64,000 nucleotides of DNA from Strongylocentrotus purpuratus. Taxonomy: Eukaryota; Echinodermata; Echinoidea; Camarodonta; Strongylocentrotidae. Position numbers and translations under genes: made by a program. Of the stretch, positions 1 to 12,600 are shown piece by piece. The notes beneath the pieces were generated by a model that had not been told where the DNA came from, did no database searches, and saw only the letters and a program-made list of their open reading frames with translations. The DNA is taken from the NCBI RefSeq assembly GCF_000002235.5, contig NW_022145599.1:28067104-28131103 (forward strand), given 5' to 3'. Each line of letters starts with the position of its first letter. Position 1 is the first letter of the stretch.

Positions 1-332
1 AAAAAAGTTATTTTAATGTAATTAATAATGATAATTTATGCAAATTTTGATGCGATTTTCACTTTTTTTTTTTTTTTTTTTGATGACATGCGCATACTAA
101 TTGTTATGTAACTCCTTACAGGTATATCCGATTTCGACGAAGATGGTATCAAAATGTGCGTAAGACTTGAGGGAAAATAGTCATGAAACGACAATTCAAA
201 ATTCCAAGCGGTTGCGGCGCAATCTCCGAAAATGTCGAGGGGGGGGGCCTCCCAGGCCCCCCCCCCCAGTACAGTAAGGGTTAAACTTTTCCTGGATATT
301 AAATGAATAAATAAATATTTTGTTCCACACAG
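1..332. other. Intron 5' of the first CUB exon
   Basis: This is the unique sequence left of the duplication: a T-run at 63-81, and a G-run/C-run pair at 239-268 (GGGGGGGGGCCTCCCAGGCC) that can form a hairpin. No exon was found, so the upstream part of the gene is outside the window. Confidence 0.6.
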
Positions 333-692
333 TACATGAGCTGGACAAAGGAGAACATCTACACCTGTACTCACCAAATTATCCAAATAGCTACTATGGC
401 AACACCTCCATCCTTTGGCTCTTCCAGGCGAATTCATCAGCTGGAGGCAACTTCTCTTTCGCTGTGACGATCGACGAGTTGTACCTCGACTACTATGATA
501 CTTTGAAGATAGGACAAGGCCATGATGCTGATGGCTTCACTGTAGTCAATTTCACTGGCTTTACATCCCTGTACAACCCATATTTTACCGTCGTTGAAGG
601 AGATAAGCTCTTTATTGAATTTGTGGCCGATGACTACCGGTATTACGATTCAGGAGCTTTTAGCATCGATATTGGACTCTACTTGGAAGATG
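333..692 (+). CDS. Exon 1 of window: CUB module a1
   Basis: This is a phase 1-1 exon of 120 codons, with acceptor CCACACAG and donor ATG|GTAAAG. It shows the CUB pattern of aromatic beta strands (SPNYPNSYYGN, ILWLFQA, YDTLKIGQG, VVNFTGF, LFIEF). It has no cysteine, whereas a classical CUB has two disulfides. NTS, NSS, NFS and NFT are likely N-glycosylation sites. It is copied at 8995 (two base changes) and, more diverged, at 17595. Confidence 0.88.
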
Positions 693-3600
693 GTAAAGTT
701 AACAAACAAAATATTAAACCACATTCAATTGTATTTTTAAAAAAACTTGGGATGACATCTAAGCCAAATTGAGAATAAATTCTATGATACAAATAAAACT
801 GCTTTGTTTTCTTTCAAAATATTACAAAGAGGGCTGTTTGTAAGACATTTTTTTAAATCATTAATATTGTTGTTGTTATTATTAGTATCATTAGTATTAT
901 TATTGTAATTATTATCTTATTTATTAGTAATATTTTAAAAGCTGCATGCATTTTTATGATGTGCACATACCTATCCTAGCAGATGCTTTATAAGGCACCT
1001 GCAAATTACATACCCTGGATTTAGCCTAGCAGCATTCAAGGAATAGATTCCTGCCGGATCCAATTTACTACAACCGGCTGAAGAGCGCCAAATTTTGATT
1101 AAGTCTTGTCAAAGGACAGAAAAGTGCTGTAGCGGGAATCTAATTGCGAATCCTATTCACATTGACACCTCTTTATAAAACATGTAAAGAAAGTAGCAGA
1201 AAATTAAATTCAAAAGCATTTTCAAAATTAAGTATTCACTCTAAAGTGATTGATTATTCCTGAGTGGATTTTAACATTTTGCTGTGAAGAATAGTAACAA
1301 AAACATTGTTTTCTCTATGGATTGGGATATTAAATAGTATTTGAGTCCTTTCGGTGATACTAACATCATTTGGTTATTCATTCATCTACATCAGCCAGTT
1401 GCAGGAATGACGAAATTCACATATATTTAGGCGTATCCGGACACTTGCCCCTGGACATCCACCCCCTGGATAACCACCCCCAGTCAACTACCCCAAGGAA
1501 AGTTGTCCAGGGGGTAGTTGTCGCAGAGAATGGTTGTCCTAGAGGGTAGTTGTACGGGGGAATTTGTCCTATGGGGTAGTTGTCCGGGGGGAAGTCGTCC
1601 TGAGGGTGGTTGCCGTGGGGGGTAGTTGTTCTCGGGGGTAGTTGACTGGGGTTGGTTATCCGGGGGGCAGGTGTCCTAGAGCCATATTTAGGACCTATTC
1701 ATGCTAGCAGAGACAAAAGTGTACCAATCACCAACATATACTTTTTTCTGTTTGTTAGGTGTCTCAGTGTCATTATATTGTAATCAAGGTAGAGTTTCAA
1801 AAATTTCAATAGAGTATATACTACTCAACGCGTCCGATACACACTCCCATAGAATAAGGACCACACGGAACCATGCACGTTGTATAGTTCTGTTTATTCT
1901 GTATTTTTCTTCCTGCTCCTATCCGTTGGCCTAAGAATGCTGGGCAAAAAAATTATATATAGATTTTAAACATTCTTGCTATACATTTTTGTGTGTGTGT
2001 CATTTATAAAATTATCAGTATCATGGTCGAGAGTAGTGCTATGCAGTCATCATAATTATTGTTACCTTCATAATCATAGTATCAATTTTTTTTTGCTTTA
2101 TATTTCTATAAAATTTAACAGACCTCTTTGTTTGCTCCGATGGAACTTTTTATACTTCTACTGCTCGATGCGATTCTATTGATGATTGTAATGATGGCAG
2201 TGATGAAAACAAGTGCAGTAAGTATTTCGTCTTTTTTTAATGAAAAGTTGCATCTTTATATTTAAGGATGACACAAGTATTCACTACAATATATAACAAT
2301 TGTAAGAAATAACTTATATCCACAGAGCCTATAGGCTATTCAAGGTTCCAATTTCTCATTATGACAAAGCACGAAATGGCTATGTTAAGTATGAGTGAAT
2401 TCAAGTTTGTACCTTTAATTTTTACATGGCTTTGAGGAAATGAGAAATAAATGAAACCAAAAAAAGGAGAAAAAGAGCATTGTAATAAAACTTAAACAAC
2501 AAATTGAAATGAAGTGTTATATATTGATAAGATTTATTTCTTCTCTCCTTACTCATTTTCAGAATACTCACTTACTGTTGGAGAAACCCACTCTCTTCGC
2601 TATTATGGATCATACAGTAGACCTTACAACAGGACATGGTTATTCAATATCAATTCTTCACAAAGCGATACCGGTAACATTGCCTTCTTTGTGTACATTA
2701 GCGACATTTATGTTAGCTATGGCAATGTACTTCGTATTGGCTCTGGATTTGTCCCCAGTAATGATTCAGAATTTCTATTTGCCAATGATGGCTACCTGTC
2801 TAACGGGGCAAGGAGGCTCATTCAGGCTTCGGAGATGCACATGGAACTCACAAGGTCCTATAGTTCTTCACATTTCAACCTGGCGATTACTCCCCGTTCC
2901 CTTGAAGGTAAATTTATTACAATCTGTAACCTATAGTAGAGGTGTCATAGTCCAAAGGTTTAAGCACTTTACTTAAAATTCAAGGGTCGTGGGCTTGAAC
3001 CCAGACACAGCACTAATGTCCTTTGGCAAGGCATTAGTCTACACTTGCCACTCGATACCAAGGAGAGAAATGGGGACCTGGTACGATGAACAAAGGATTT
3101 GTTTTGGTAATTGCCATATGCCCTCATGGCGAGCATAATGGTAAGAACACTCCCCAGAAAGTGGAGATGGTGCATATTGAAAATAAATCTGTATGCACCA
3201 CTGCTGCATGTTTCTTTCTCCTTATATGATTGGGGGTTAGGGGTTCAGATTCCAATTCAGATTAGGTTTATTGATTCATATGTTTAAAAAAACGAGAAGA
3301 TTAACCTCCACTGGCATAAACAATGTACATTATGAATACCACCAATATAACAATTTAAATGTTTACGTCATATTAACATACTACTCAAATACAGAGAGTG
3401 GGAGAAGAAGGAGAGGAAAGTAGAGAGAGAGAGAGAGGGACTGTGGAAGAAAAGAGGAATCGCATTTCACTTGCAAGAAAATGTAAATACCAAAAGACCA
3501 ATTGAAGAAATGGAGAAAAGGAATGAACAATAGAAAAAGGAAGGGCAGAATGGGAAAGGGAGCAATAATTAACATGCAAGGAAAATGATTACTTTACGAA

Positions 3601-6600
3601 ATGAAAATGACCTTTCAAGCCACATTTGCATGAAATAGAGGGATGTTTGAATATTCTAATATGTACAGTATGGATTTGCCCTTGTTACATTCATCACATC
3701 ATTATCAGAAGGGGATATTTGTATATGTCAATTCTATTAATTTTCCCTGCAGCAACCGTATGCACCATGGTTGTGTGTATCTTTCTTTTTATATGCTTAG
3801 GGGTTAGGGGTTTCGATTCAGATTCAGATTAGTTTTATTGACCCATATGTATAAAAAAAAACAGACATTTAACATCCACTGGCGTAACAATCAATGTACA
3901 TTATGAATTATCAAAACAACAATGTTCACATCATATTAAAATATTACTTAAAAACAGAGGGTGGAAGAAGAAGGAGAGAAAAGTAGAGAGAGAGAGAGAA
4001 AGAGGAATCGCATTTCACTTGCAAGAAGGTGTAAAAACCAAAAGATGAATGGAAGACATGGAAGGTATGGACAATAGAAAACAGAAAGGAAAAAGAGAGG
4101 GGTAAAGATGAGAAGAGCAGGGAGAGAAACAAAGAGAGAGAGGGGTGGGCAGAATGGGAAAGGGAGAAATAATTAACAAGAAAGGAAAATGATTACTTTA
4201 CATATTGAAAATGACCTTTCCAGCTACATTTAATACATAAAGGGTATATCAAGTTATATTAAGTTGTGTTATGTGATATTATGTTTGATGAGTGGTCAAC
4301 AAACTCACAGTTTCCATTTTAACCTACAGGTATTCCTTTCCATGTCTTTTTTTTCTCTCACTATTCCAGTTACTTGTTTTCATTAGTAGAAGTAGTAGTA
4401 GTAGCCAGTGGGAAAAACTACATGCAATTTCCTGCTTACAGAAGATCGTTAGGATTAGGTGTTGTATAGGTGCAATTTTCTCACATTGATATGAAAGTAT
4501 TTTATTGTGTTTTGGTGTTTCAAGACCTTTATTGCTCACTGCTCCAAGTAAAAAATTTTCACTAATAGAAGTAGTAGTAAAACATTTAGTACTATCATCA
4601 CCATAATAATTTTTCAATGTTGTAGGGTCCATAATAATATGTATCCGTTATTTTTTCATCTTTTTGGGTCATCTTCTTTTTCAAATATGATCCTGATAAC
4701 TCCCTTCTACATTGATTGTTGGTGTTCAGGTCTCTTTGTGTGCAATGATGGATTTCATGCAGTCAACCAGTCCTCTCGTTGTGATCTCAGTGTAGATTGT
4801 CTGGACTCCAGTGATGAAACAGGCTGTGGTAATTTCATGTTCATTTCACTTGAATTTCTTTTTTATAGTCTCCGAAATGTTATCTGTCACGGTTATAATT
4901 CAACATACAGGTTTGTTTCTTACAAAGTCCGAATGTAGGCAAATGCCTATATTTTAATCAAAGATAAAATGATTTACTAGTCAGGGTATCTTCTGTAATG
5001 TTAAAAATTAAAATATTTATTTTTGTTGTAATTATTCATGTAAGCCTCATTTAAATCACTTCAAACTTTATAAGAAGTATAAAAATAACCTTTTAGTCCA
5101 TTGCTATTCATAGCAGTACCCAAAACATTTGGTTTTAATACTTGCATTATGTAGTATTAAAAGAATGATGATCTCTTTTGCACGCAACAGACTGCTTTGT
5201 TGGAGTCATCAACCTACAGATTTTCAAATGCCTTTGAAGTCACCTATTGAAATGTTTGAACATGATGATGACATATTACATTATCTGAACTTGATTAATA
5301 TAGGCTATACGATAGAGTGTTAGAATAACCGTTGAGATGACGATTTTAAAGGGAAATGAAAGAATGGTGATTTCTTAATTTTACACACAACAAACAGCTT
5401 TGTGGGAGTCGATTCCTTCTACCAGGAATCCTTGTTACCCAAGCTTGTTCAGTGTGTATATCTTGATGAATATTACTGAAAGAACGTACTGGTAAATGTC
5501 AATTACATTGAAATTGAAATGTTGTCAAATTTGTACAGGTAAGCCTCTGCAAAGTGTTGATTTCTTGGGTAGGATTCGTGACCACCTTCAATTAAAGAAG
5601 CAGGACATTGTGTCTAAAAGTCATTAAATAACCACAGAACCAAACAATGTCTCTTATTCTTTCAGTCCACACGCTTTATCTTGGAGACACAAGAGTACTA
5701 ATCAGTCCTGGTTACAGATCGTACACACGTGCCTTGTGGCTCTTCAACTCAAGCGCTCCTGCTCTTACTAACTCCATGAAAGTAGCATTCATTATCACTC
5801 TCAACTACGGATCTCTTTCTTATGGTGATGTCCTACGGATTGGAGCCGGTCTGGTACCCAACAATAATTCTGAGGTCTTCAGTGGAAGCCAGCAATTTCC
5901 AAGGGGGGAGCGCATTCTAGCTGCATCAGAGATGTTCATTGAATTTACATCAAGTTCATACTACAACTACTACTCCTTCCAAATGGAGATATCTTTGGGT
6001 TATCTCACAGGTAAACATGACAAATTTTACATACAAATTTAATACTTTTTATTTACAATACCTTTTCAGTTTCATGAATTCAAATTAGCACATTGTAAGG
6101 TTAAAAGTGTAATTCTTTTTCTTCTAAAATTAGTTAGTTGACCTTCTGTTAAATCTTTTTTTTTTATAAATTTGCTTATTTTCACAAAGTAACAAGCCGG
6201 CTAGTTACAGTTAATATATACCATATTAGCATTCTATTTCTCAAAAATACATGCCAAATTTTAACCTTTAGTCATTTACATGTAGCAAATGTTTATACTG
6301 TCTTTGTTACACACAAGATTCCATACAAAATTGAAGAAGTTTCAACAAAATAAAAAAGAATTCATAAAAAACTAGTTGATGTATAATTATAATTGATACA
6401 TTATGTATATTCGTTATGACTGGTTTAAAAAACCAATCTTGCTTACATGCAGAACATATAAATGTGGCTCACTTTAACCCAGTATTGCAAAATTAGAATA
6501 GAGGAACATAAATTGCCTCCAGAATAATTTGTTTGCTTTTACCATCATGACAAATGATATTGCAAATGTAGCATCGCTGAGGGCACACAAGAAATAACAG

Positions 6601-9600
6601 TAAAGAGACATTAATAAACAACTCAACAACTGGTAAACACCTTCAAGATAATTTGGGGGCCCCAGCTCTTTGAATTTTCTTCAAAATTCATTGTAATTCT
6701 TTTCTTTTTTTAAGTCTGTTGAAAAAGTACTGCAATAAGTCTGTCACATATTTTTTCATGGTCAAATGAAAATGTGTTAGTTACCATGCACCACAAAACC
6801 AACCAAGAGTTGCATGGTGTGGTTTTCAATTAGAGGTTCATAGAGGTGCAATAGGTCGGGATGGTCAAATTTGATTGTCAAGTATGTTGTGAGTATACCT
6901 TAATAATAATAATAATAATAGGCAATTCTATAGCACCGTCTATCTAGAAATTCTATTCCGATTTTTTATTATTTTTTATTTTTTATTCCGCGCATTTATT
7001 ATTACCCCTGCTTACGCCTAGCTGCCGTATACAACGCTCCAGCACTTCAAGGAATGAATTCCTGCCAGGTAGCCATTTACATCACCTGGGCTGAGTGTGG
7101 CAAATGTAGATCAATGTCTTGCCAAAGGACATTAGTGCCGCGGCGGGACTCAAACCGCTGACCTTGTGATCGACAGTCCGGCGACTTATCCACTCGACCA
7201 CGATACCTTCTACATTAATTCAAAATCTGGAAGCACCAAATAATCTAAAAGTGGTATTTTGAGCAGTTTTTTGTAGACTTGTCGATGTTTGTCTGATCTT
7301 TTTTGTTGTTGTAATAATTGTTTTCATATGACCATGGCTACTGGTATTATTTTTATTTCCTATATCTTTAAAATGTTCTTGCATTGATACTTGGTCTAAA
7401 TAAAGAACAGCGTGTACTTAATTGGTATGCTATGTTTTAGGACAATTTGATGATAGAGAGTTATAATCCTCCTTTTGCCATCTTGCACATTTCTTTGTGG
7501 GTCGGCATGCTTGAATATACTACAGATTTTATTTTTCTCAAGTAACAATTTATACTAGAATGGTTACCTCATTTTTTTCACTGGGTTAGGAACATCATAT
7601 TGGGATGATTTATATATCATTTGAAGCTGAGAATCTCCTCTTTTAGGATGTTTTTGTTGCCTGGTCACATTTGGACTTTTAAGGCATACTATCTTAGTCT
7701 ATACTTTTTTTTTTCTTTTGTTGTAAAATACAGATCCTTTCCAATGCAAGACAGGCCCATGGGCAGTCAATGGATCTGCTGTATGTGATGTGATACCAGA
7801 CTGCAGAGACGGTAGTGATGAGGCATCATGCAGTAAGTAAAAAGAGATGATTTAAGTGATGTTATCAGAAATCTCATAATATAAAAATAATCAAATACAT
7901 GTAGAGATTAGGAAGAAACACATAAAGGATCCCTTTACTGTTCATATTGTAACATGATTGTTGGTCGAAAAGAGATGGAATTCGTACAAGTTTTCTTATT
8001 TTTTTTGGTTGCATTTAATAACTTTTGACTTTAAACATAAATGCCTTTAGACTGTAACAGGACGTGACCTTCAAGTAGAAAGATTTGTACCGATATGTCA
8101 TAATGTGGAATAACGGGCTTGATTCATGTAAGTACCTGATATAATAAAATGTTGAAAAGGTTGAAAGGTTCAAATTACTACCCTTATTTTTTATAATAAC
8201 AGTGTCTCTCAGGGTGCAGAAATGAACCATTCAGCTTTCAACTCTTACCTATTATACCCAGAGGTGCACTGTTGCACCCAGCTTATAATATTGCTCCCTT
8301 GTTTGGTCTCTTCAGGGTGTTTCTCTTTAAGTTTTAGAAGAGAGTTCACAGTACCACTACCATACTTCCGTTGTGCTTCCTTGGTATGCATAGATATATA
8401 ATTACTTCATAATCATGATAACAATAAGTTACATTTATATAGCGCATTCCATGGTATGTGAGAGCATGCCTCTTTTTTCTTGATATTTCATGCCTCGTTC
8501 ATCTTTTATAGTCTAATCTTTCCACAAGAGCAAATATGGATAGTCTCAATTTTTTTTTAGATCTGACTATGAATACCTTTTCTGTGATGTAAGCTCTATA
8601 GCTATATATCTAATACGCAAAGTATGCTCTTCAGTGTTCAACCCCAAAATAATTGCTTGAAATATTCACATTGGAACTGTCTCTTATCAAAGGTTGCTGA
8701 TATTCACAATGTAAATTTCATCCTTTAGTGTGACAAGTATTTTAGTCATTAAGTGGTTCTTGCCCTTCATAACCTGTTTTGGAATCTATTCCTAAATTAC
8801 GTCCTTGTAATTTTTACTTAAATATTTGTCCGTCTGTATGTGGGATGGTTGAGGGTGCATCAGTGTGTGTAAAAAAAAAGCTTAAAATTAATAGCATTTG
8901 TTCATTTGGGGTAAATCTTGGATCTCTGTATGTCTTCTTTTTTAAAACTTTTCCTGGATATTAAATGAATAAATAAATATATTGTTCCACACAGTACATG
9001 AGCTGGACAAAGGAGAACATCTACACCTGTACTCACCAAATTATCCAAATAGCTACTATGGCAACACCTCCATCCTTTGGCTCTTCCAGGCAAATTCATC
9101 AGCTGGAGGCAACTTCTCTTTCGCTGTGACGATCGACGAGTTGTACCTCGACTACTATGATACTTTGAAGATAGGACAAGGCCATGATGCTGATGGCTTC
9201 ACTGTAGTCAATTTCACTGGCTTTACATCCCTGTACAACCCATATTTTACCGTCGTTGAAGGAGATAAGCTCTTTATTGAATTTGTGGCCGATGACTACC
9301 GGTATTACGATTCAGGAGCTTTTAGCATCGATATTGGACTCTACTTGCAAGATGGTAAAGTTAACAAACAAAATATTAAACCACATTCAATTGTATTTAA
9401 AAAAAACTTTGGGATGACATCTAAGCCAAATTGAGAACAAATTCTATGATACAAATAAAACTGCTTTGTTTTCTTTCAAAATATTACAAAGAGGGCTGTT
9501 TGTAAGACATTTTTTTAAATCATTAATATTGTTGTTGTTATTATTAGTATCATTAGTATTATTATTGTAATTATTATCTTATTTATTAGTAATATTTTAA

Positions 9601-12600
9601 AAGCTGCATGCATTTTTATGATGTGCACATACCTATCCTAGCAGATGCTTTATAAGGCACCTGCAAATTACATACCCTGGATTTAGCCTAGCAGCATTCA
9701 AGGAATAGATTCCTGCCGGATCCAATTTACTACAACCGGCTGAAGAGCGCCAAATTTTGATTAAGTCTTGTCAAAGGACAGAAAAGTGCTGTAGCGGGAA
9801 TCTAATTGCGAATCCTATTCACATTGACACCTCTTTATAAAACATGTAAAGAAAGTAGCAGAAAATTAAATTCAAAAGCATTTTCAAAATTAAGTATTCA
9901 CTCTAAAGTGATTGATTATTCCTGAGTGGTTTTTAACATTTTGCTGTGAAGAATAGTAACAAAAACATTGTTTTCTCTATGGATTGGGATATTAAATAGT
10001 ATTTGAGTCCTTTCGGTGATACTAACATCATTTGGTTATTCATTCATCTACATCAGCCAGTTGCAGGAATGACGAAATTCACATATATTTAGGCGTATCC
10101 GGACACTTGCCCCTGGACATCCACCCCCTGGATAACCACCCCCAGTCAACTACCCCAAGGAAAGTTGTCCAGGGGGTAGTTGTCGCAGAGAATGGTTGTC
10201 CTAGAGGGTAGTTGTACGGGGGAATTTGTCCTATGGGGTAGTTGTCCGGGGGGAAGTCGTCCTGAGGGTGGTTGCCGTGGGGGGTAGTTGTCCTCGGGGG
10301 TAGTTGACTGGGGTTGGTTATCCGGGGGGCAGGTGTCCTAGAGCCATATTTAGGACCTATTCATGCTAGCAGAGACAAAAGTGTACCAATCACCAAAATA
10401 TACTTTATTCTGTTTGTTAGGTGTCTCAGTGTCATTATATTGTAATCAAGGTAGAGTTTCAAAAATTTCAATAGAGTATATACTACTCAACGCGTCCGAT
10501 ACACACTCCCATAGAATAAGGACCACACGGAACCATGCACGTTGTATAGTTCTGTTTATTCTGTATTTTTCTTCCTGCTCCTATCCGTTGGCCTAAGAAT
10601 GCTGGGCAAAAAAATTATATATAGATTTTAAACATTCTTGCTATACATTTTTGTGTGTGTGTCATTTATAAAATTATCAGTATCATGGTCGAGAGTAGTG
10701 CTTGGCAGTCATCATAATTATTGTTACCTTCATAATCATAGTATCAATTTTTTTTTGCTTTATATTTCTATAAAATTTAACAGACCTCTTTGTTTGCTCC
10801 GATGGAACTTTTTATACTTCTACTGCTCGATGCGATTCTATTGATGATTGTAATGATGGCAGTGATGAAAACAAGTGCAGTAAGTATTTCGTCTTTTTTT
10901 AATGAAAAGTTGCATCTTTATATTTAAGGATGACACAAGTATTCACTACAATATATAACAATTGTAAGAAATAACTTATATCCACAAAGCCTATAGGCTA
11001 TTCAAGGTTCCAATTTCTCATTATGACAAAGCACGAAATGGCTATGTTAAGTATGAGTGAATTCAAGTTTGTACCTTTAATTTTTACATGGCTTTGAGGA
11101 AATGAGAAATAAATGAAACCAAAAAAAGGAGAAAAAGAGCATTGTAATAAAACTTAAACAACAAATTGAAATGAAGTGTTATATATTGATAAGATTTATA
11201 TCTTCTCTTCTTACTCATTTTCAGAATACTCACTTACTGTTGGAGAAACCCACTCTCTTCGCTGTTATGGATCATACGGTAGACCTTACAACAGGACATG
11301 GTTATTCAATATCAATTCTTCACAAAGCGATACCGGTAACATTGCCTTCTTTGTGTACATTAGCGACATTTATGTTAGCTATGGCAATGTACTTCGTATT
11401 GGCTCTGGATTTGTCCCCAGTAATGATTCAGAATTTCTATTTGCCAATGATGACCACCCGTCTAACAGGGCAAGAAGGCTCATTCAGTCATCAGAGATGC
11501 ACGTGGATTTCACAAGCTCCTATAGTTATTCACATTTCAACCTGGCGATTACTCCCCGTTCCCTTGAAGGTAAATTTATTACAATCTGTAACCTATAGTA
11601 GAGGTGTCATAGTCCAAAGGTTTAAGCACTTTACTTAAAATTTAAGGGTCGTGGGCTTGAACCCAGACACAGCACTAATGTCCTTTGGCAAGGCATTAGT
11701 CTACACTTGCCACTCGATACCAAGGAGAGAAATGGGGACCTGGTACGATGAACAAAGCATTTGTTTTGGTAATTGCCGTATGCCCTCATGGCGAGCATAA
11801 TGGTAAGAACACTCCCCAGAAAGTGGAGATGGTGCATATTGAAAATAAATCTGTATGCACCACTGCTGCATGTTTCTTTCTCCTTATATGATTGGGGGTT
11901 AGGGGTTCAGATTCCAATTCAGATTAGGTTTATTGATTCATATGTTTAAAAAAACGAGAAGATTAACCTCCACTGGCATAAACAATGTACATTATGAATA
12001 CCACCAATATAACAATTTCATTGTTTACGTCATATTAACATACTACTCAAATACAGAGAGTGGGAGAAGAAGGAGAGGAAAGTAGAGAGAGAGAGAGAGA
12101 GGGACTGTGGAAGAAAAGAGGAATCGCATTTCACTTGCAAGAAAATGTAAATACCAAAAGACCAATTGAAGAAATGGAGAAATGGAACGAACAATAGAAA
12201 AAGGAAGGGCAAAATGGGAAAGGGAGCAATAATTAACATGCAAGGAAAATGATTACTTTACGAAATGAAAATGACCTTTCAAGCCACATTTGCATGAAAT
12301 AGAGGGATGTTTGAATATTCTAATATGTACAGTATGGATTTGCCCTTGTTACATTCATCACATCATTATCAGAAGGGGATATTTGTATATGTCAATTCTA
12401 TTAATTTTCCCTGCAGCAACCGTATGCACCATGGTTGTGTGTATCTTTCTTTTTATATGCTTAGGGGTTAGGGGTTTCGATTCAGATTCAGATTAGTTTT
12501 ATTGACCCATATGTATAAAAAAACAGACATTTAACATCCACTGGCGTAACAATCAATGTACATTATGAATTATCAAAACAACAATGTTCACATCATATTA

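Noticed and set aside
36..437. 133-codon frame on the - strand at the left edge
   Set aside because: It overlaps the CUB exon in antisense and includes a poly-lysine tract from the T-run; no domain was recognised.
2509..2976. 155-codon open frame overlapping the CUB exon in another frame
   Set aside because: It has no domain features, and its twin copy diverges as expected for an off-frame reading; it is a shadow of the CUB exon.
7120..7207. tRNA-like sequence with A and B boxes on the - strand
   Set aside because: It continues into a body and (TTA)n tail, is repeated elsewhere and lacks an intact cloverleaf, so it is a SINE head rather than a tRNA gene.
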